From Niallia sp. XMNu-256 (lineage in GTDB: Bacteria > Bacillota > Bacilli > Bacillales > Cytobacillaceae): a DNA stretch of 64,000 nt. Below the pieces are notes generated by a model. The model saw only the letters and a list, made by a program, of their open reading frames with translations. It did no database searches and had not been told where the DNA came from. The DNA lies in contig NZ_CP137636.1 in assembly GCF_036670015.1 (NCBI RefSeq), forward strand, positions 2,892,501 through 2,956,500, in the 5' to 3' direction. Position 1 is the first letter of the stretch, and the number at the start of each line of letters is the position of its first letter. This document shows positions 25,925-35,270 of the stretch, piece after piece. The position numbers were made by a program, and so were the translations under genes.

Positions 25925-25953
25925 TTATAATAATTTAACAACAAGTTAGTCAA
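25925..25953 (-). promoter_or_regulatory. Sigma-A promoter of ypmB-aspB
   Basis: Minus-strand TTGACT (25948-25953) and TTATAA (25925-25930) are separated by 17 nt, about 60 nt upstream of ypmB. The small gene ypmA, which lies here in B. subtilis, was not found. Confidence 0.6.
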
Positions 25954-26034
25954 TACCACTTTATTATAACAGGATATTTACAAGTTTAGTTTAAATTTAC
26001 CTAAAATATATTCTAGTCCAAACCGTCCAATTTA

Positions 26035-26061
26035 GGCTGCTGTAGTGCAGCCCTTTTTCTT
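26035..26061 (+). terminator. Plus-strand intrinsic terminator facing dinG
   Basis: GGCTGC, TGTAGT and GCAGCC form a 6-bp GC-rich stem followed by CTTTTTCTT on the plus strand. dinG ends ten bases to the right on the minus strand, where the hairpin lacks a U-tract (TAAATTGG follows). It may end dinG poorly, or end an unannotated plus-strand RNA. Confidence 0.5.
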
Positions 26062-26070
26062 ATGTCCCCA

Positions 26071-28872
26071 TTAATCTAACCATTGCTCAATCTGTTTGAC
26101 TGTTTCGTCAATAGATAATCGTTCTGCTTTAACAGGAGGAAGTGATTGAAGAAAAGCCTTGCCATAAGATGTGGTTATGATTCGTTGATCAAAAATCACA
26201 AAAGCACCCTTATCTTTTTGAGTTCGAATCAGTCTTCCGAAGCCTTGTTTGAACCGAATAACAGCTTCTGGAACTGAATATTCATAAAAAGGGTTACCCC
26301 CTAGATCTTTTATTTGTTGACATCGAATGGCTGTAAGCGGTTCGTCTGGTGGTGAAAATGGGAGTCTCACCATAATTAAACACGATAAATCATCCCCAGG
26401 AATATCAATTCCTTCCCAAAAGCTGCTTGTACCAAACAGGATTGCTTTATTAAAACGTTGAAAATTTCTTACTAATCTTTCTCTGCTTCCATTTGTAATA
26501 CCATGTGCTAATAACGTATAATCCTGCAAGAAACCACTTTCTTTAATTAAATCATACGTTTTTCTAAGCATTTCATAGGACGTAAATAAGACCAAAAGTC
26601 GTCCTTCTGCTGCTTCTGCGATTGAAATAATATGTTCACCAATTGCTGAGACATATTCATCAACTGTTACAGCTTTTACTTCAGGTAAATCATTTGAAAT
26701 GATAAATTTAAGCTGTTTTTGGTAATCAAAGGAAGTCGGAACAACTATTTGTGAACAATTTTCTTGATCAAGACCAAGACTTTTTCTCATATATTGAAAC
26801 GAATCTTTTACAGTCAGAGTGGCAGAAGTCACAATGACACTTTTCTTCTGTTGGAATAAGTGTTCCTTCAATCCATTTGAAACATGAATAGGTTGTGAAA
26901 AAACAGTTGTTTTATTCTTTCTGGATCTTGTATCAATTTCAATCCATGAAATCTCTTCCCCACTATGTTGTAAAAATACGCTTCTCATGCTCTGCATAAG
27001 CTTATCCGCCTTATTTAGCCATAGAGTTAATTCATCGATAATTGCATTTTGTCTAAGCGTTTTTCGATCCCTGTCCATCAACCATTGATGTCGCTTTCGT
27101 AAAGCGTTAGTGATATCTTTTAATAAAAATAAAAATCGTTCCGCATCACTTACTACTGAATGACTTTCCTTCGTATGGTCTATTACTAAGGCACATTGAA
27201 TGGTACTTGGGTAAGATTGATTTTTTTGTTTCTGTTTCGCTTTTGCATAAAAAGCTATAGTTTGAAACAATTGATCCATTTCTAGTAATAAATCTGAGAG
27301 ATATTGATTTAATTCTCCTCTGTTTATGAAGTCTTTTTCTCTAAATCCTAGCTCCTCTAATACTTTTTCTACTTTATATAGAAGCTGTTTTTGTTCATAT
27401 ACCCCCATTTGCTGCAGGAGAAACCGTACAAATGCATAATCAAATACAAATCCAAAATGTTTTCCTGCTATTTTTTCTAAATGGTGTCCTTCATCAATAA
27501 TGATATAATTCGACGTTGGCAGCGTTTTTTTATCTGCTATTAAATCTGTTAACAACAGACTGTGATTGACGATCAATAAGTCTGCATGCTGAGCTTCTAT
27601 TCTCGACCTTAGATAGTAATCATAATTGCTGTTATACCTATTATTTGTGCTCCTTTGGTCAATAAATTGGATTCTTTGCCAAAACAGCTGACCTCCACTC
27701 GACAAATTAAGTTCATCTTTATCGCCCGTTAATGTAATGGTTAACCAAACTAGAATCTGCATTTTTGTCAAAGTTGTATCATAATTATCATCGGTCTCTT
27801 TTAATAAAAGCGAGAACCGATCTAAATTTAAGTAATGATTTTTCCCTTTTAAAATAGCGGTTTTGAATGTGAAGGGAAGCATCTTTTTTAATAAGGGAAT
27901 CTCCTTATGCAAGAGTTGCTCTTGCAATTGGGTTGTAAAAGTACTGATGATTACTCGTTCATTTTTCAGTTTAGAAAAATAAATAGCTGGCAACAAATAC
28001 CCTAGAGACTTTCCCACACCTGTTCCTGCTTCTATTAAGGCATGGCCTCCACTCTGAAACGATTGATAAATGTGGTCCATCATTTGTAACTGGCCGCTTC
28101 TTTGCTCATACTCAGGAAACACAGTCGACAGTAAAGATTCTTTATCTTGTTCTGGTTGAGGATATGGATGATCCTGTTTATCACAAATATCCTCCAGCTC
28201 TTCCCTTTTGCAAATATATAGTCCATTATAAACTTCAAGTTCTGTTAACTCTTCAATGAACCCTTCTTTCTCTAAAATAAGTTCATCAATAATCTCATTT
28301 AGATCGCTTTTCAGTCCATGAGATAATGGATAAAGTTGCTTTAATGTTCCTAATGGTAATTTTCTAAGCTTTTCAAATAGAATGAGCAATAACTCTGCTG
28401 TTACATAAGCATCACTATCTGCCTGATGGGGGCGATCATGTTCCAAGTTCTCTTGCAGCGCCAAATCAGATAGCTTAAAACTGTCACTCATAGGTAATAA
28501 AATTCTCGCCATTTCTACCGTATCAAGTACAGATCCATAGAATCCCTCATATCCCGCCATAATTAATTCTTCCTGTAAAAAGGAAAGGTCAAATAAAACA
28601 TTATGCGCGACAAAATAAGCCCCCTCCAGCATTTCAACAATCTTTGGAGCAATGTCAGCAAATAAAGGAGCATCTTCTACCATTTTATCGCTAATACCTG
28701 TTAATTCTTCTATAAAAATCGGGATCGTTTGTCCTGGGTTTAAAAACGAGGAAAATTGATCAACAATTTGTCCGTCTTGAATGACAACGCCAGCAAATTG
28801 AATGATTCGATCGCCTTTTTTCACTGAATTCCCTGTTGTTTCCAAATCCACAACAACATATTTATTATTCAT
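26071..28872 (-). CDS. dinG: DinG-type helicase with N-terminal DEDD exonuclease
   Basis: 933 residues. Exonuclease domain 1-170: VVDLETTGNSVKKGDRIIQF, HNVLFDLSFL and HQADSDAYVTAELL. Helicase: Walker A EAGTGVGKSLGYLLPA, motif II IIDEGHHLEK, later FWEGIDIPGDDL and RFKQGFGRLIRTQ. The segment that holds Fe-S cysteines in E. coli DinG reads KGKNHYLNLDRFSLLL with no cysteine, so no cluster. The Gram-positive enzyme acts as a 3'-5' exonuclease. RBS GAGGTG. Confidence 0.92.
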   Translation of the reverse strand: MNNKYVVVDLETTGNSVKKGDRIIQFAGVVIQDGQIVDQFSSFLNPGQTIPIFIEELTGISDKMVEDAPLFADIAPKIVEMLEGAYFVAHNVLFDLSFLQEELIMAGYEGFYGSVLDTVEMARILLPMSDSFKLSDLALQENLEHDRPHQADSDAYVTAELLLILFEKLRKLPLGTLKQLYPLSHGLKSDLNEIIDELILEKEGFIEELTELEVYNGLYICKREELEDICDKQDHPYPQPEQDKESLLSTVFPEYEQRSGQLQMMDHIYQSFQSGGHALIEAGTGVGKSLGYLLPAIYFSKLKNERVIISTFTTQLQEQLLHKEIPLLKKMLPFTFKTAILKGKNHYLNLDRFSLLLKETDDNYDTTLTKMQILVWLTITLTGDKDELNLSSGGQLFWQRIQFIDQRSTNNRYNSNYDYYLRSRIEAQHADLLIVNHSLLLTDLIADKKTLPTSNYIIIDEGHHLEKIAGKHFGFVFDYAFVRFLLQQMGVYEQKQLLYKVEKVLEELGFREKDFINRGELNQYLSDLLLEMDQLFQTIAFYAKAKQKQKNQSYPSTIQCALVIDHTKESHSVVSDAERFLFLLKDITNALRKRHQWLMDRDRKTLRQNAIIDELTLWLNKADKLMQSMRSVFLQHSGEEISWIEIDTRSRKNKTTVFSQPIHVSNGLKEHLFQQKKSVIVTSATLTVKDSFQYMRKSLGLDQENCSQIVVPTSFDYQKQLKFIISNDLPEVKAVTVDEYVSAIGEHIISIAEAAEGRLLVLFTSYEMLRKTYDLIKESGFLQDYTLLAHGITNGSRERLVRNFQRFNKAILFGTSSFWEGIDIPGDDLSCLIMVRLPFSPPDEPLTAIRCQQIKDLGGNPFYEYSVPEAVIRFKQGFGRLIRTQKDKGAFVIFDQRIITTSYGKAFLQSLPPVKAERLSIDETVKQIEQWLD

Positions 28873-29038
28873 GGTCTAACACCTCTTACATTCCTTTTTT
28901 AAACGTAAGGAATGTCGTTTAACAATTCTTGTGTTTCACCGTACCATATTTTTACGAAAAGGAAAAGACCTATTGATACCCGTATCAAATTCGCAGGATA
29001 TAGTACCTTTGAAAAAGTCCATGTCATCCGCCGGAGGC

Positions 29039-29085
29039 TTAGCTACATTCAACTGGAGTTTTCAGCCCAAGCTGAATGAAGTTAA
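29039..29085. repeat. Long imperfect inverted repeat in the dinG-panD gap
   Basis: TTAGCTACATTCAACT (29039-29054) pairs with AGCTGAATGAAGTTAA (29070-29085): 13 Watson-Crick pairs, two G-U and one mismatch, around a 15-nt loop. The flanking CATCCGCCGGAGG and the GC-richer composition differ from the AT-rich neighbourhood, as in a dispersed structured repeat. The rest of the 250-bp gap (28873-29038) shows nothing I can support. Confidence 0.55.
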
Positions 29086-29087
29086 GA

Positions 29088-29112
29088 GAGCTGACTCCTA
29101 TGAAGTCAGCTC
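29088..29112 (-). terminator. Terminator of panBCD
   Basis: GAGCTGACT and AGTCAGCTC form a 9-bp hairpin ten bases after the panD stop. The U-tract is poor (TCTCTTAACTT on the minus strand). Confidence 0.55.
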
Positions 29113-29122
29113 AGGGAAAAAT

Positions 29123-29506
29123 CTATAAAATTGTTTTTTCTAATTCTTTATCGATTAACTCTATAATCCGATTTTCCTGATCCATAATTGCAATTTTTGG
29201 TTGGTGATAGGCAAGCTTCTCTTCTGATACTAAAGCGTAAGATATAATAATAACTGTATCTCCCGGTTGAACTAATCGGGCTGCTGCCCCATTTAAACAT
29301 ATGATCCCCGAGCCTCTTTCCCCCGGGATAATATACGTTTCAAAGCGCGCACCATTATGATTATTGACGATTTGTACCTTTTCATTCTCCACCATTCCCA
29401 CTGCTTCAAGTATAGCAGAGTCAATTGTGATGCTGCCTACATAATTTAAATTCGCCTCCGTCACGGTTGCGCGATGGATTTTCCCATTCATCATCGTTCT
29501 AAACAT
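29123..29506 (-). CDS. panD: Aspartate 1-decarboxylase precursor
   Basis: 127 residues. Self-cleavage occurs at Gly24-Ser25 in [10 protein letters not shown], which makes the pyruvoyl group; the active-site Tyr and Asn region is [12 protein letters not shown]. Converts aspartate to beta-alanine for pantothenate. RBS AGGGGGAG within the gap after panC (11 bp). Last gene of panBCD. Confidence 0.96.
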   Translation of the reverse strand: MFRTMMNGKIHRATVTEANLNYVGSITIDSAILEAVGMVENEKVQIVNNHNGARFETYIIPGERGSGIICLNGAAARLVQPGDTVIIISYALVSEEKLAYHQPKIAIMDQENRIIELIDKELEKTIL

Positions 29507-29517
29507 TCTTACTCCCC

Positions 29518-30366
29518 CTAATCCCTATTCATGATGATATTATCAATTAAACGTGCTCTAGAGAATTTCACAGCTAGGGCAATGATATAACTCCCATTAA
29601 TAGATTCAAATTCTTCTAATTCTGGATATGATAATAGACTTACATAATCGATTTCCCCTGAAGTTTTGTTTGCGATTCGATCTTTAATACCTGAAATAAT
29701 TTTATGCGGATTTGTTTCTCCAGCTTGGATCATCTCCACACCCATTTGCAAACTTTGATAAAGCTCAGGTGCTTCTACTCGTTCTCGATCTGTTAAGTAA
29801 ACATTTCGTGAACTTTTAGCTAATCCATCTTCCTCACGAATCGTATTAACAGCAATAATTTGCAGTGGAAAATGAAAATCCTTCACAAGACTCTCCACAA
29901 TTGCTAATTGCTGAGCATCTTTTTTACCAAAATACGCTTTAGTCGGCTGGACTAAATGGAATAGTTTGGTGAGAACTGTTGCAACTCCATCAAAATGGCC
30001 TGGACGGGTACGACCACATAACACGTCAGTCATTTTTTTTACGACTACAGATACCGATAATTCATTGGGATACATTTCAGCAACAGAGGGGTAAAACAGT
30101 ATATCCACACCCTCTGTTTCAGCAATTTTTTGATCACGCTCAAAATCACGTGGATAGCGATCAAGATCTTCTGTTGGTCCAAATTGCAACGGGTTAACAA
30201 ATATACTTAAAACGAGAATATCATTTTCTTTTCGAGCTTGTTTCATTAGTGCCCGATGACCTTCATGAAGGAACCCCATTGTTGGTACGAATCCAATCGT
30301 TTGTTGTCTTTTGTTTGTCTTCTCTATTATTTCTCGTAATTCCTGAATCGTTGTGATTACCTTCAT
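29518..30366 (-). CDS. panC: Pantothenate synthetase
   Basis: 282 residues. ATP-binding [38 protein letters not shown] and the KSSRNVYL motif. Joins pantoate and beta-alanine using ATP. Its ATG overlaps the panB stop by 4 nt. Confidence 0.96.
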   Translation of the reverse strand: MKVITTIQELREIIEKTNKRQQTIGFVPTMGFLHEGHRALMKQARKENDILVLSIFVNPLQFGPTEDLDRYPRDFERDQKIAETEGVDILFYPSVAEMYPNELSVSVVVKKMTDVLCGRTRPGHFDGVATVLTKLFHLVQPTKAYFGKKDAQQLAIVESLVKDFHFPLQIIAVNTIREEDGLAKSSRNVYLTDRERVEAPELYQSLQMGVEMIQAGETNPHKIISGIKDRIANKTSGEIDYVSLLSYPELEEFESINGSYIIALAVKFSRARLIDNIIMNRD

Positions 30367-31199
30367 GCTTTTCCTCCATATAAGGAAGTTAATTCTTCCT
30401 CTTTCATGATGTAACTGTGGCTTTTATCTGGAAAAGACCTTGTCTTTACTTCATCCACATATTGTTTAATTCCATTTATCGCGATCTCATCGATATCGCC
30501 AAACTTTTTAACAAATTTCGCGACTCGTTCCACCCCATAACCTAGAACATCATGATATACAAGAACTTGTCCATCTGTTCCATTACCAGCCCCAATTCCA
30601 ATCGTGGGAATACTTAACTGTTTGCTAATTTCGGCTGCTAGTTGTTCTGGAACACACTCGAGAACAATCATGAATGCCCCTGCTTCTTGGCATTTAATGG
30701 CATCTTCTATTAGCTTTTTAGCTGAATCTGCATTTTTCCCTTGGACTTTGTAACCCCCAAGTACAGCTACAGATTGCGGTGTTAATCCTAAATGTGAACA
30801 AACGGGAACCCCTGCTTTTGTTAAAGCGTTAATATGCTCTAAGACGCCATCTGCGCCTTCAAGCTTAACAGCATGTGCTCCCCCTTCTTGGAGCATCTTT
30901 GTCCCCGCAAGTAAAGTATCTCGAATTGACAAATGATAACTCATAAAAGGAAGATCTGTAATGACAAACGTATCCCTCGCTCCTCGTTTAACAGCCTTAG
31001 TATGATGAATCATTTCTTCCATTGTTACATGGATCGTAGAATCATAGCCTAGTACAACCATTCCAAGGGAATCGCCAACTAAGATCACATCTGTATCCGC
31101 TGCTTCCGCATGCTTTGCTGAAGGATAATCATAAGCAGTCAGCATTGCAATGGGTTCACTCTTTTGCTTCATTTTCAAAAAGTCAGTAGTTTGCTTCAT
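30363..31199 (-). CDS. panB: 3-methyl-2-oxobutanoate hydroxymethyltransferase
   Basis: 278 residues, TIM barrel. Metal and substrate motifs [39 protein letters not shown] and [11 protein letters not shown]. Adds a hydroxymethyl group from 5,10-methylene-THF to ketoisovalerate. RBS GGAGG 10 nt upstream. First gene of panBCD; preceded by a structured leader with a terminator, so expression is likely attenuated. Confidence 0.96.
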   Translation of the reverse strand: MKQTTDFLKMKQKSEPIAMLTAYDYPSAKHAEAADTDVILVGDSLGMVVLGYDSTIHVTMEEMIHHTKAVKRGARDTFVITDLPFMSYHLSIRDTLLAGTKMLQEGGAHAVKLEGADGVLEHINALTKAGVPVCSHLGLTPQSVAVLGGYKVQGKNADSAKKLIEDAIKCQEAGAFMIVLECVPEQLAAEISKQLSIPTIGIGAGNGTDGQVLVYHDVLGYGVERVAKFVKKFGDIDEIAINGIKQYVDEVKTRSFPDKSHSYIMKEEELTSLYGGKA

Positions 31200-31414
31200 T
31201 TCAAATTACCTCCATAAAGTAATGGAAAGAGGCAAACATGCGTGCGGACAATAAAAAAATCCTTCCACAAAATAGCAGAAGGATTTTGAATGTATCATTT
31301 CACGCATATCCCTCTGTCCTGGTCCATTTTTTTGGATCTAGGCAGAATCTTATTGTTCATATATTAGTTAGATTCAGTTATTCGGTGCAGTTCACAACAT
31401 GATACCGCCCAATC
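31200..31414 (-). promoter_or_regulatory. Structured 5' leader of panBCD, candidate riboswitch of unrecognised class
   Basis: The leader starts near 31414. Stem P1 GTATCAT (31399-31405) pairs with ATGATAC (31292-31298). Inside are GTG-AACTG-CAC, the stem GAATCT (31370-31375)/AGATTC (31345-31350), and the stem CCT..TCCA (31333-31342)/TGGA..AGG (31318-31326). Then GAGGGAT (31308-31314) lies free before P1 closes. GAGGGAT can pair with ATCCTTC (31278-31284), the 5' arm of the terminator, so terminator and antiterminator exclude each other. No T-box, THF, FMN or SAM consensus is recognised. Confidence 0.6.
31253..31287 (-). terminator. Attenuator terminator in the panB leader
   Basis: On the minus strand AAATCCTTC and GAAGGATTT pair over a 12-nt loop and run into seven T. 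It lies about 55 nt before the panB start codon and so can block panBCD. Confidence 0.85.
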
Positions 31415-31420
31415 ATCCCG

Positions 31421-31429
31421 ATTATAACA
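31421..31429 (-). promoter_or_regulatory. Extended -10 promoter of panBCD
   Basis: Minus-strand TGTTATAAT gives TG-N-TATAAT, a perfect extended -10. The position of a -35 holds AGCCAA, a poor match, as tolerated by extended -10 promoters. It lies 52 bp after the birA stop, so panBCD is a separate transcription unit. Confidence 0.7.
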
Positions 31430-31480
31430 AATATGCATGAATGTTGGCTATATAATTTTATAATTTTTTCATTTTTCCAT

Positions 31481-32458
31481 TTAATTTTGCAATTCTATAT
31501 CTGCGGAATATATTGAATGGATAACTCCTTTGTCATCCTCTAGCAATAATACCCCATCATCTGTAATTCCAATCGCCTTTCCCTCGATGGTTTCTTTTAA
31601 CATACGAGCGGTTATTTTCTTTCCAATCGTAACGGCATAACCTTCCCATAATAACTTAATTGGATAAAACCCTTCCTTTAAATAAAGGTCATATAAAGTC
31701 TCAAGCTTTGTTAATAGGGTTTGTATTAATCTCGCCCGATTAACCTTTTCTCCTCCTTCAATCAACAATGATGATGCAATTGATTCCAGCTCTGGTGGAA
31801 AGGAGTCTTGATTAACATTAATACCAATTCCTATAGTAACGGAGTTAATTCGGTCACTTTCCGCTTGTAGCTCTGTCAAAATACCCGTTATTTTTTTGCC
31901 ATTAATCAAGATGTCATTTGGCCACTTAATTTGTGGCAATAGAGGCGTTAGTTCCTCAATTGCTTGAACGACTGCAACAGCAGTAATTAAAGTTAACTGG
32001 GGCGCTTGTTGTGGCAGAAGATTCGGGCGTAAAAGAATACTCATCCAAATTCCTGTATATTTGGCTGAGTGCCATTCTCGATTCAATCTTCCACGTCCAG
32101 ATGTCTGTTCTTCAGCAATGACAATCGTTCCTTCTGGTGCACCGTCCATACTTAATTTCAGCGCAATTGCTTGGGTAGAATGGACGGATTCTTCATAATG
32201 AATTTGTTGTCCTAACCTCTTTGTCGTTAATCCTAGACGAATTTCATTATCGGTTATTTTTTCTGGCACCTTAACAATTCGATAACCTTTTCGTCTTACC
32301 GCCTCAAGTTCAAACCCCTCTTTTCGAAGATCTTCCATATGTTTCCACACGGCCGTTCTCGAACAACCAATTAATTCCGCTAAATACTGTCCTGATAAAA
32401 ATTCTTCATCGCTATTCGTGAAGGCGTCCAGCAATCGTTTTCTTACTTCAGATTGCAC
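31481..32458 (-). CDS. birA: Bifunctional biotin ligase / biotin operon repressor
   Basis: About 325 residues. N-terminal winged helix (GQYLAELIGCSRTAVWKHMEDL), catalytic biotin loop TSGRGRLNREWHS, the lysine-bearing IKWPNDILINGKKITG and a C-terminal SH3-like domain. Attaches biotin to carboxylases and represses biotin genes. Start GTG 32458 has AAGGGAG about 11 nt upstream; the GTG 4 codons earlier directly abuts that site. Overlaps the end of cca by 16 nt. Confidence 0.94.
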   Translation of the reverse strand: MQSEVRKRLLDAFTNSDEEFLSGQYLAELIGCSRTAVWKHMEDLRKEGFELEAVRRKGYRIVKVPEKITDNEIRLGLTTKRLGQQIHYEESVHSTQAIALKLSMDGAPEGTIVIAEEQTSGRGRLNREWHSAKYTGIWMSILLRPNLLPQQAPQLTLITAVAVVQAIEELTPLLPQIKWPNDILINGKKITGILTELQAESDRINSVTIGIGINVNQDSFPPELESIASSLLIEGGEKVNRARLIQTLLTKLETLYDLYLKEGFYPIKLLWEGYAVTIGKKITARMLKETIEGKAIGITDDGVLLLEDDKGVIHSIYSADIELQN

Positions 32459-33648
32459 TTTGTTAGCCACTCCCTTATTTGTACTTTCTCATTCTCAATT
32501 TTTCCAGTAATAACAGCCCTCTCAATAATTTGAAGCACCTCTTTAATCCATGGACCACCATCTTTATCATACCATTTCATCAAATCGTCCCCACGAACAG
32601 CGAGATCTTGCCGCTCTTTAATGGGAAGTAGGCTGTGCTGCTTTTTTAGATCCATTATCCCTTTTAGCACGTCATGTTGCTGAAGGATATTATAAATTTT
32701 TTCAGTATGTATCGCATTTTCAAGCTTAGCATCGAATAAAGTTTCTACCGTCCACTTTTGTTGTAAGCGATGATGCAATAGCTGTAAAAGTAAAGTTACT
32801 TTTTTGATTTTCTTCACTGGGAGTTTCCATTGTCTTAAAAACGTCTCAGGATGATCAATCGTAGTTCCCAATAAATATAGAAGTAAAGTCCACATTTCAT
32901 CAATCGCTAAAGGTTCAATATTTAATTTTACCATCTGCTCTAGAGCCGGTTGCTTACCTTTAAGACCCGGTAAATACTTATATAAGCTTGTGTCTATTAA
33001 TATCTGTAGAGCTTGTTCTTTGCCCTTGCCGATTAATAGTTTTTCAAATTCTACGGTTTTCCGCTCAGTCGCAACATTTTCTAGGAGCGGGGCATGTTCT
33101 CTTAACGCATGATATGTATTTTGTTCAACCGAAAACTGTAATTGACTAACAAATCGAACGGCTCGCATCATTCTCAACGCGTCTTCATGAAACCTTTCCC
33201 TAGGCGAACCAACCGTTTCGATGACTTTGCTTCGAATCGCCTGTTTACCGCAAAATGGATCGGTGAATGTTCCTCCTTTATCCATTGCAATGCTATTCAT
33301 CGTGAAGTCACGACGCTTTAAATCATCATGGAGATTACGAATAAACGTTACTTCTGATGGACGACGAAAATCGATATATTCACCGTCAGTACGGAAAGTA
33401 GTTAATTCGTAGGTTTCATTATTCCATAGGACCACAACTGTGCCATGCTCGATTCCTACATCAACGGTTCTTGGAAAGATCTGTTTAATTTCGCTTGGAG
33501 TAGCAGAGGTTGCAATGTCAATATCTGAAATCACTCTACCAAGAAGATAATCGCGAACACAACCACCCACAAAATAAGCCTCGTATCCAGCTTTTTCAAT
33601 TTTAGTTAAAATGGGGATAGCTTGTGTAAAGACCGGCAACATCCTCAT
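32443..33648 (-). CDS. cca: CCA-adding tRNA nucleotidyltransferase
   Basis: 401 residues, class II. Active site [22 protein letters not shown] with paired aspartates, template motif [12 protein letters not shown], and neck [15 protein letters not shown]. Builds or repairs the 3' CCA of tRNA. Overlaps bshA by 4 nt and birA by 16 nt. Confidence 0.95.
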   Translation of the reverse strand: MRMLPVFTQAIPILTKIEKAGYEAYFVGGCVRDYLLGRVISDIDIATSATPSEIKQIFPRTVDVGIEHGTVVVLWNNETYELTTFRTDGEYIDFRRPSEVTFIRNLHDDLKRRDFTMNSIAMDKGGTFTDPFCGKQAIRSKVIETVGSPRERFHEDALRMMRAVRFVSQLQFSVEQNTYHALREHAPLLENVATERKTVEFEKLLIGKGKEQALQILIDTSLYKYLPGLKGKQPALEQMVKLNIEPLAIDEMWTLLLYLLGTTIDHPETFLRQWKLPVKKIKKVTLLLQLLHHRLQQKWTVETLFDAKLENAIHTEKIYNILQQHDVLKGIMDLKKQHSLLPIKERQDLAVRGDDLMKWYDKDGGPWIKEVLQIIERAVITGKIENEKVQIREWLTKCNLK

Positions 33649-34784
33649 TCACCACTTTCCATTAAACCATAATAAATGTCCTCGTATTGTTGGACAATTT
33701 TCTCACCTTTAAAATTCTCATTCACCGACATCATTCCTTTTTGTGAAAATTGATGATGTAAGGACTCATTTGTTAAAAGTTGTAATGACTTATCAGCAAT
33801 TTCTTCTATATTCCCTAATTCACAAATAAAACCATTTACTCCATTAGAGATTACCTCGGGAATGCCACCAATGTTTGTTCCAATACAAGGTACTCCGCAT
33901 GCAAGTGCTTCAAGAGCTACAAGTCCAAAGCTTTCCTTTTCTGACAGAAGAAGCATTAAGTCGCTAATGGAATATAATTCCTCGAGATTTTCCTGTTTGC
34001 CGAGAAATAAAACATCATTCTTTAAGTTTAATCTGTCAACAAGTTGACTTACTAGTGAGATATCTGGACCATCACCAACAAGCATTAATTTTGCAGGTAC
34101 TTTCTCAGCGATTTTGGAGAAGGCCTTTACAACATCTGGCACCCGTTTGACACTGCGGAAATTAGATACATGAATCACTACTTTTTCATGTGCAGGAATG
34201 CCATATTCTCCTTTTAGGTATTGGGAAGGTACTTTATGATAAATTCGTTCATCAATAAAGTTATATACTGGAACAATTTTCTTTTTTGGCTGAATTACGT
34301 CATATGTTTCAGCCACTAAGGAATTGGATACAGCTGTTACGATATCCGACTCTTCTATTCCAAAACGAATGGCATCAGATAAAGAGGCATCGTAGCCAAG
34401 GACCGTAATATCCGTTCCGTGTAATGTTGTTACAATTTTCACATCTTTATTAGACATTTGTTTCGCTAATATCGCACAGACCGCATGGGGAATCGCATAA
34501 TGAACATGCAATAAATCAAGCTTCTCTCTTTTTATGATTTCAGCCATTTTACTCGCAAGCGCAATATCATAGGGTGGATATTGAAAAACAGAATATTGAT
34601 TTACCTCTACTTGATGGTAGTAAATATTGTGATACATTTTCTTTAATCGGAAAGGCACACTAGACGAAATAAAATGTATTTCATGGCCCTTTTCTGCCAG
34701 CATTTTTCCTAGTTCGGTTGCAACGACCCCTGACCCACCTACTGTTGGGTAACAAGTAATTCCGATCTTTAATTTTCTATTCAT
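33645..34784 (-). CDS. bshA: BshA, N-acetyl-glucosaminyl-malate synthase (bacillithiol)
   Basis: 379 residues, GT-B glycosyltransferase family 4. N-terminal [28 protein letters not shown], and the donor-binding [18 protein letters not shown]. Transfers GlcNAc to L-malate in the first step of bacillithiol synthesis. RBS AGGAG. The deacetylase bshB1 that lies between bshA and mgsA in B. subtilis is absent here. Confidence 0.93.
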   Translation of the reverse strand: MNRKLKIGITCYPTVGGSGVVATELGKMLAEKGHEIHFISSSVPFRLKKMYHNIYYHQVEVNQYSVFQYPPYDIALASKMAEIIKREKLDLLHVHYAIPHAVCAILAKQMSNKDVKIVTTLHGTDITVLGYDASLSDAIRFGIEESDIVTAVSNSLVAETYDVIQPKKKIVPVYNFIDERIYHKVPSQYLKGEYGIPAHEKVVIHVSNFRSVKRVPDVVKAFSKIAEKVPAKLMLVGDGPDISLVSQLVDRLNLKNDVLFLGKQENLEELYSISDLMLLLSEKESFGLVALEALACGVPCIGTNIGGIPEVISNGVNGFICELGNIEEIADKSLQLLTNESLHHQFSQKGMMSVNENFKGEKIVQQYEDIYYGLMESGE

Positions 34785-34829
34785 AGTAATACTCCTACTT
34801 CACTTAGATCAAATGATATCCACAGTAAT

Positions 34830-35252
34830 TTAATCTGTTATGGTGTTTTCCGTGTTCCCTCTTACAATATTCCTCCATGAGATATCCCCACGCTGAAGGC
34901 CCTTAATCAGCACTTCTCCTGTCCCCATATTTGTTGCTAGCGGAACTTCATACACATCGCATAAGCGAATAAGTGCCGTTACATCTGGCTCATGCGGTTG
35001 AGCAGTTAGAGGGTCACGGAAGAAAATAACCATGTCCATTTTATTATTAGCAATCATCGCACCGATCTCCTGGTCTCCGCCCAATGGGCCTGATTGAAAA
35101 CGATGGATTTCTAAGCCAGTTGCTTCCATAATTTTTAATCCCGTTGTACCAGTTGCAAAAAGCTTATGATTCTTTAATATTTCTGAATAAGCAGTAGCGA
35201 AACGAATCATATCATTTTTTTTCTTGTCATGTGCTATTAAGGCTATATTCAT
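34830..35252 (-). CDS. mgsA: Methylglyoxal synthase
   Basis: 140 residues. Phosphate-binding [29 protein letters not shown] with the catalytic aspartate, and [15 protein letters not shown]. Converts dihydroxyacetone phosphate to methylglyoxal, a phosphate-releasing bypass of glycolysis. In operon with dapB, 18 bp upstream. Confidence 0.95.
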   Translation of the reverse strand: MNIALIAHDKKKNDMIRFATAYSEILKNHKLFATGTTGLKIMEATGLEIHRFQSGPLGGDQEIGAMIANNKMDMVIFFRDPLTAQPHEPDVTALIRLCDVYEVPLATNMGTGEVLIKGLQRGDISWRNIVRGNTENTITD

Positions 35253-35270
35253 TAGAGAGTCATCTCCGTT

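Noticed and set aside
25862-26070. ypmA expected between ypmB and dinG
   Set aside because: None of the frames in this gap resembles YpmA; only a promoter and hairpin are visible.
31200-31414. T-box identity for the panB leader
   Set aside because: GGGCGGTATCATG resembles the T-box core (GGGTGGTACCGCG), but it sits at the 5' end of the leader rather than just before the terminator, and no Stem I features are visible.
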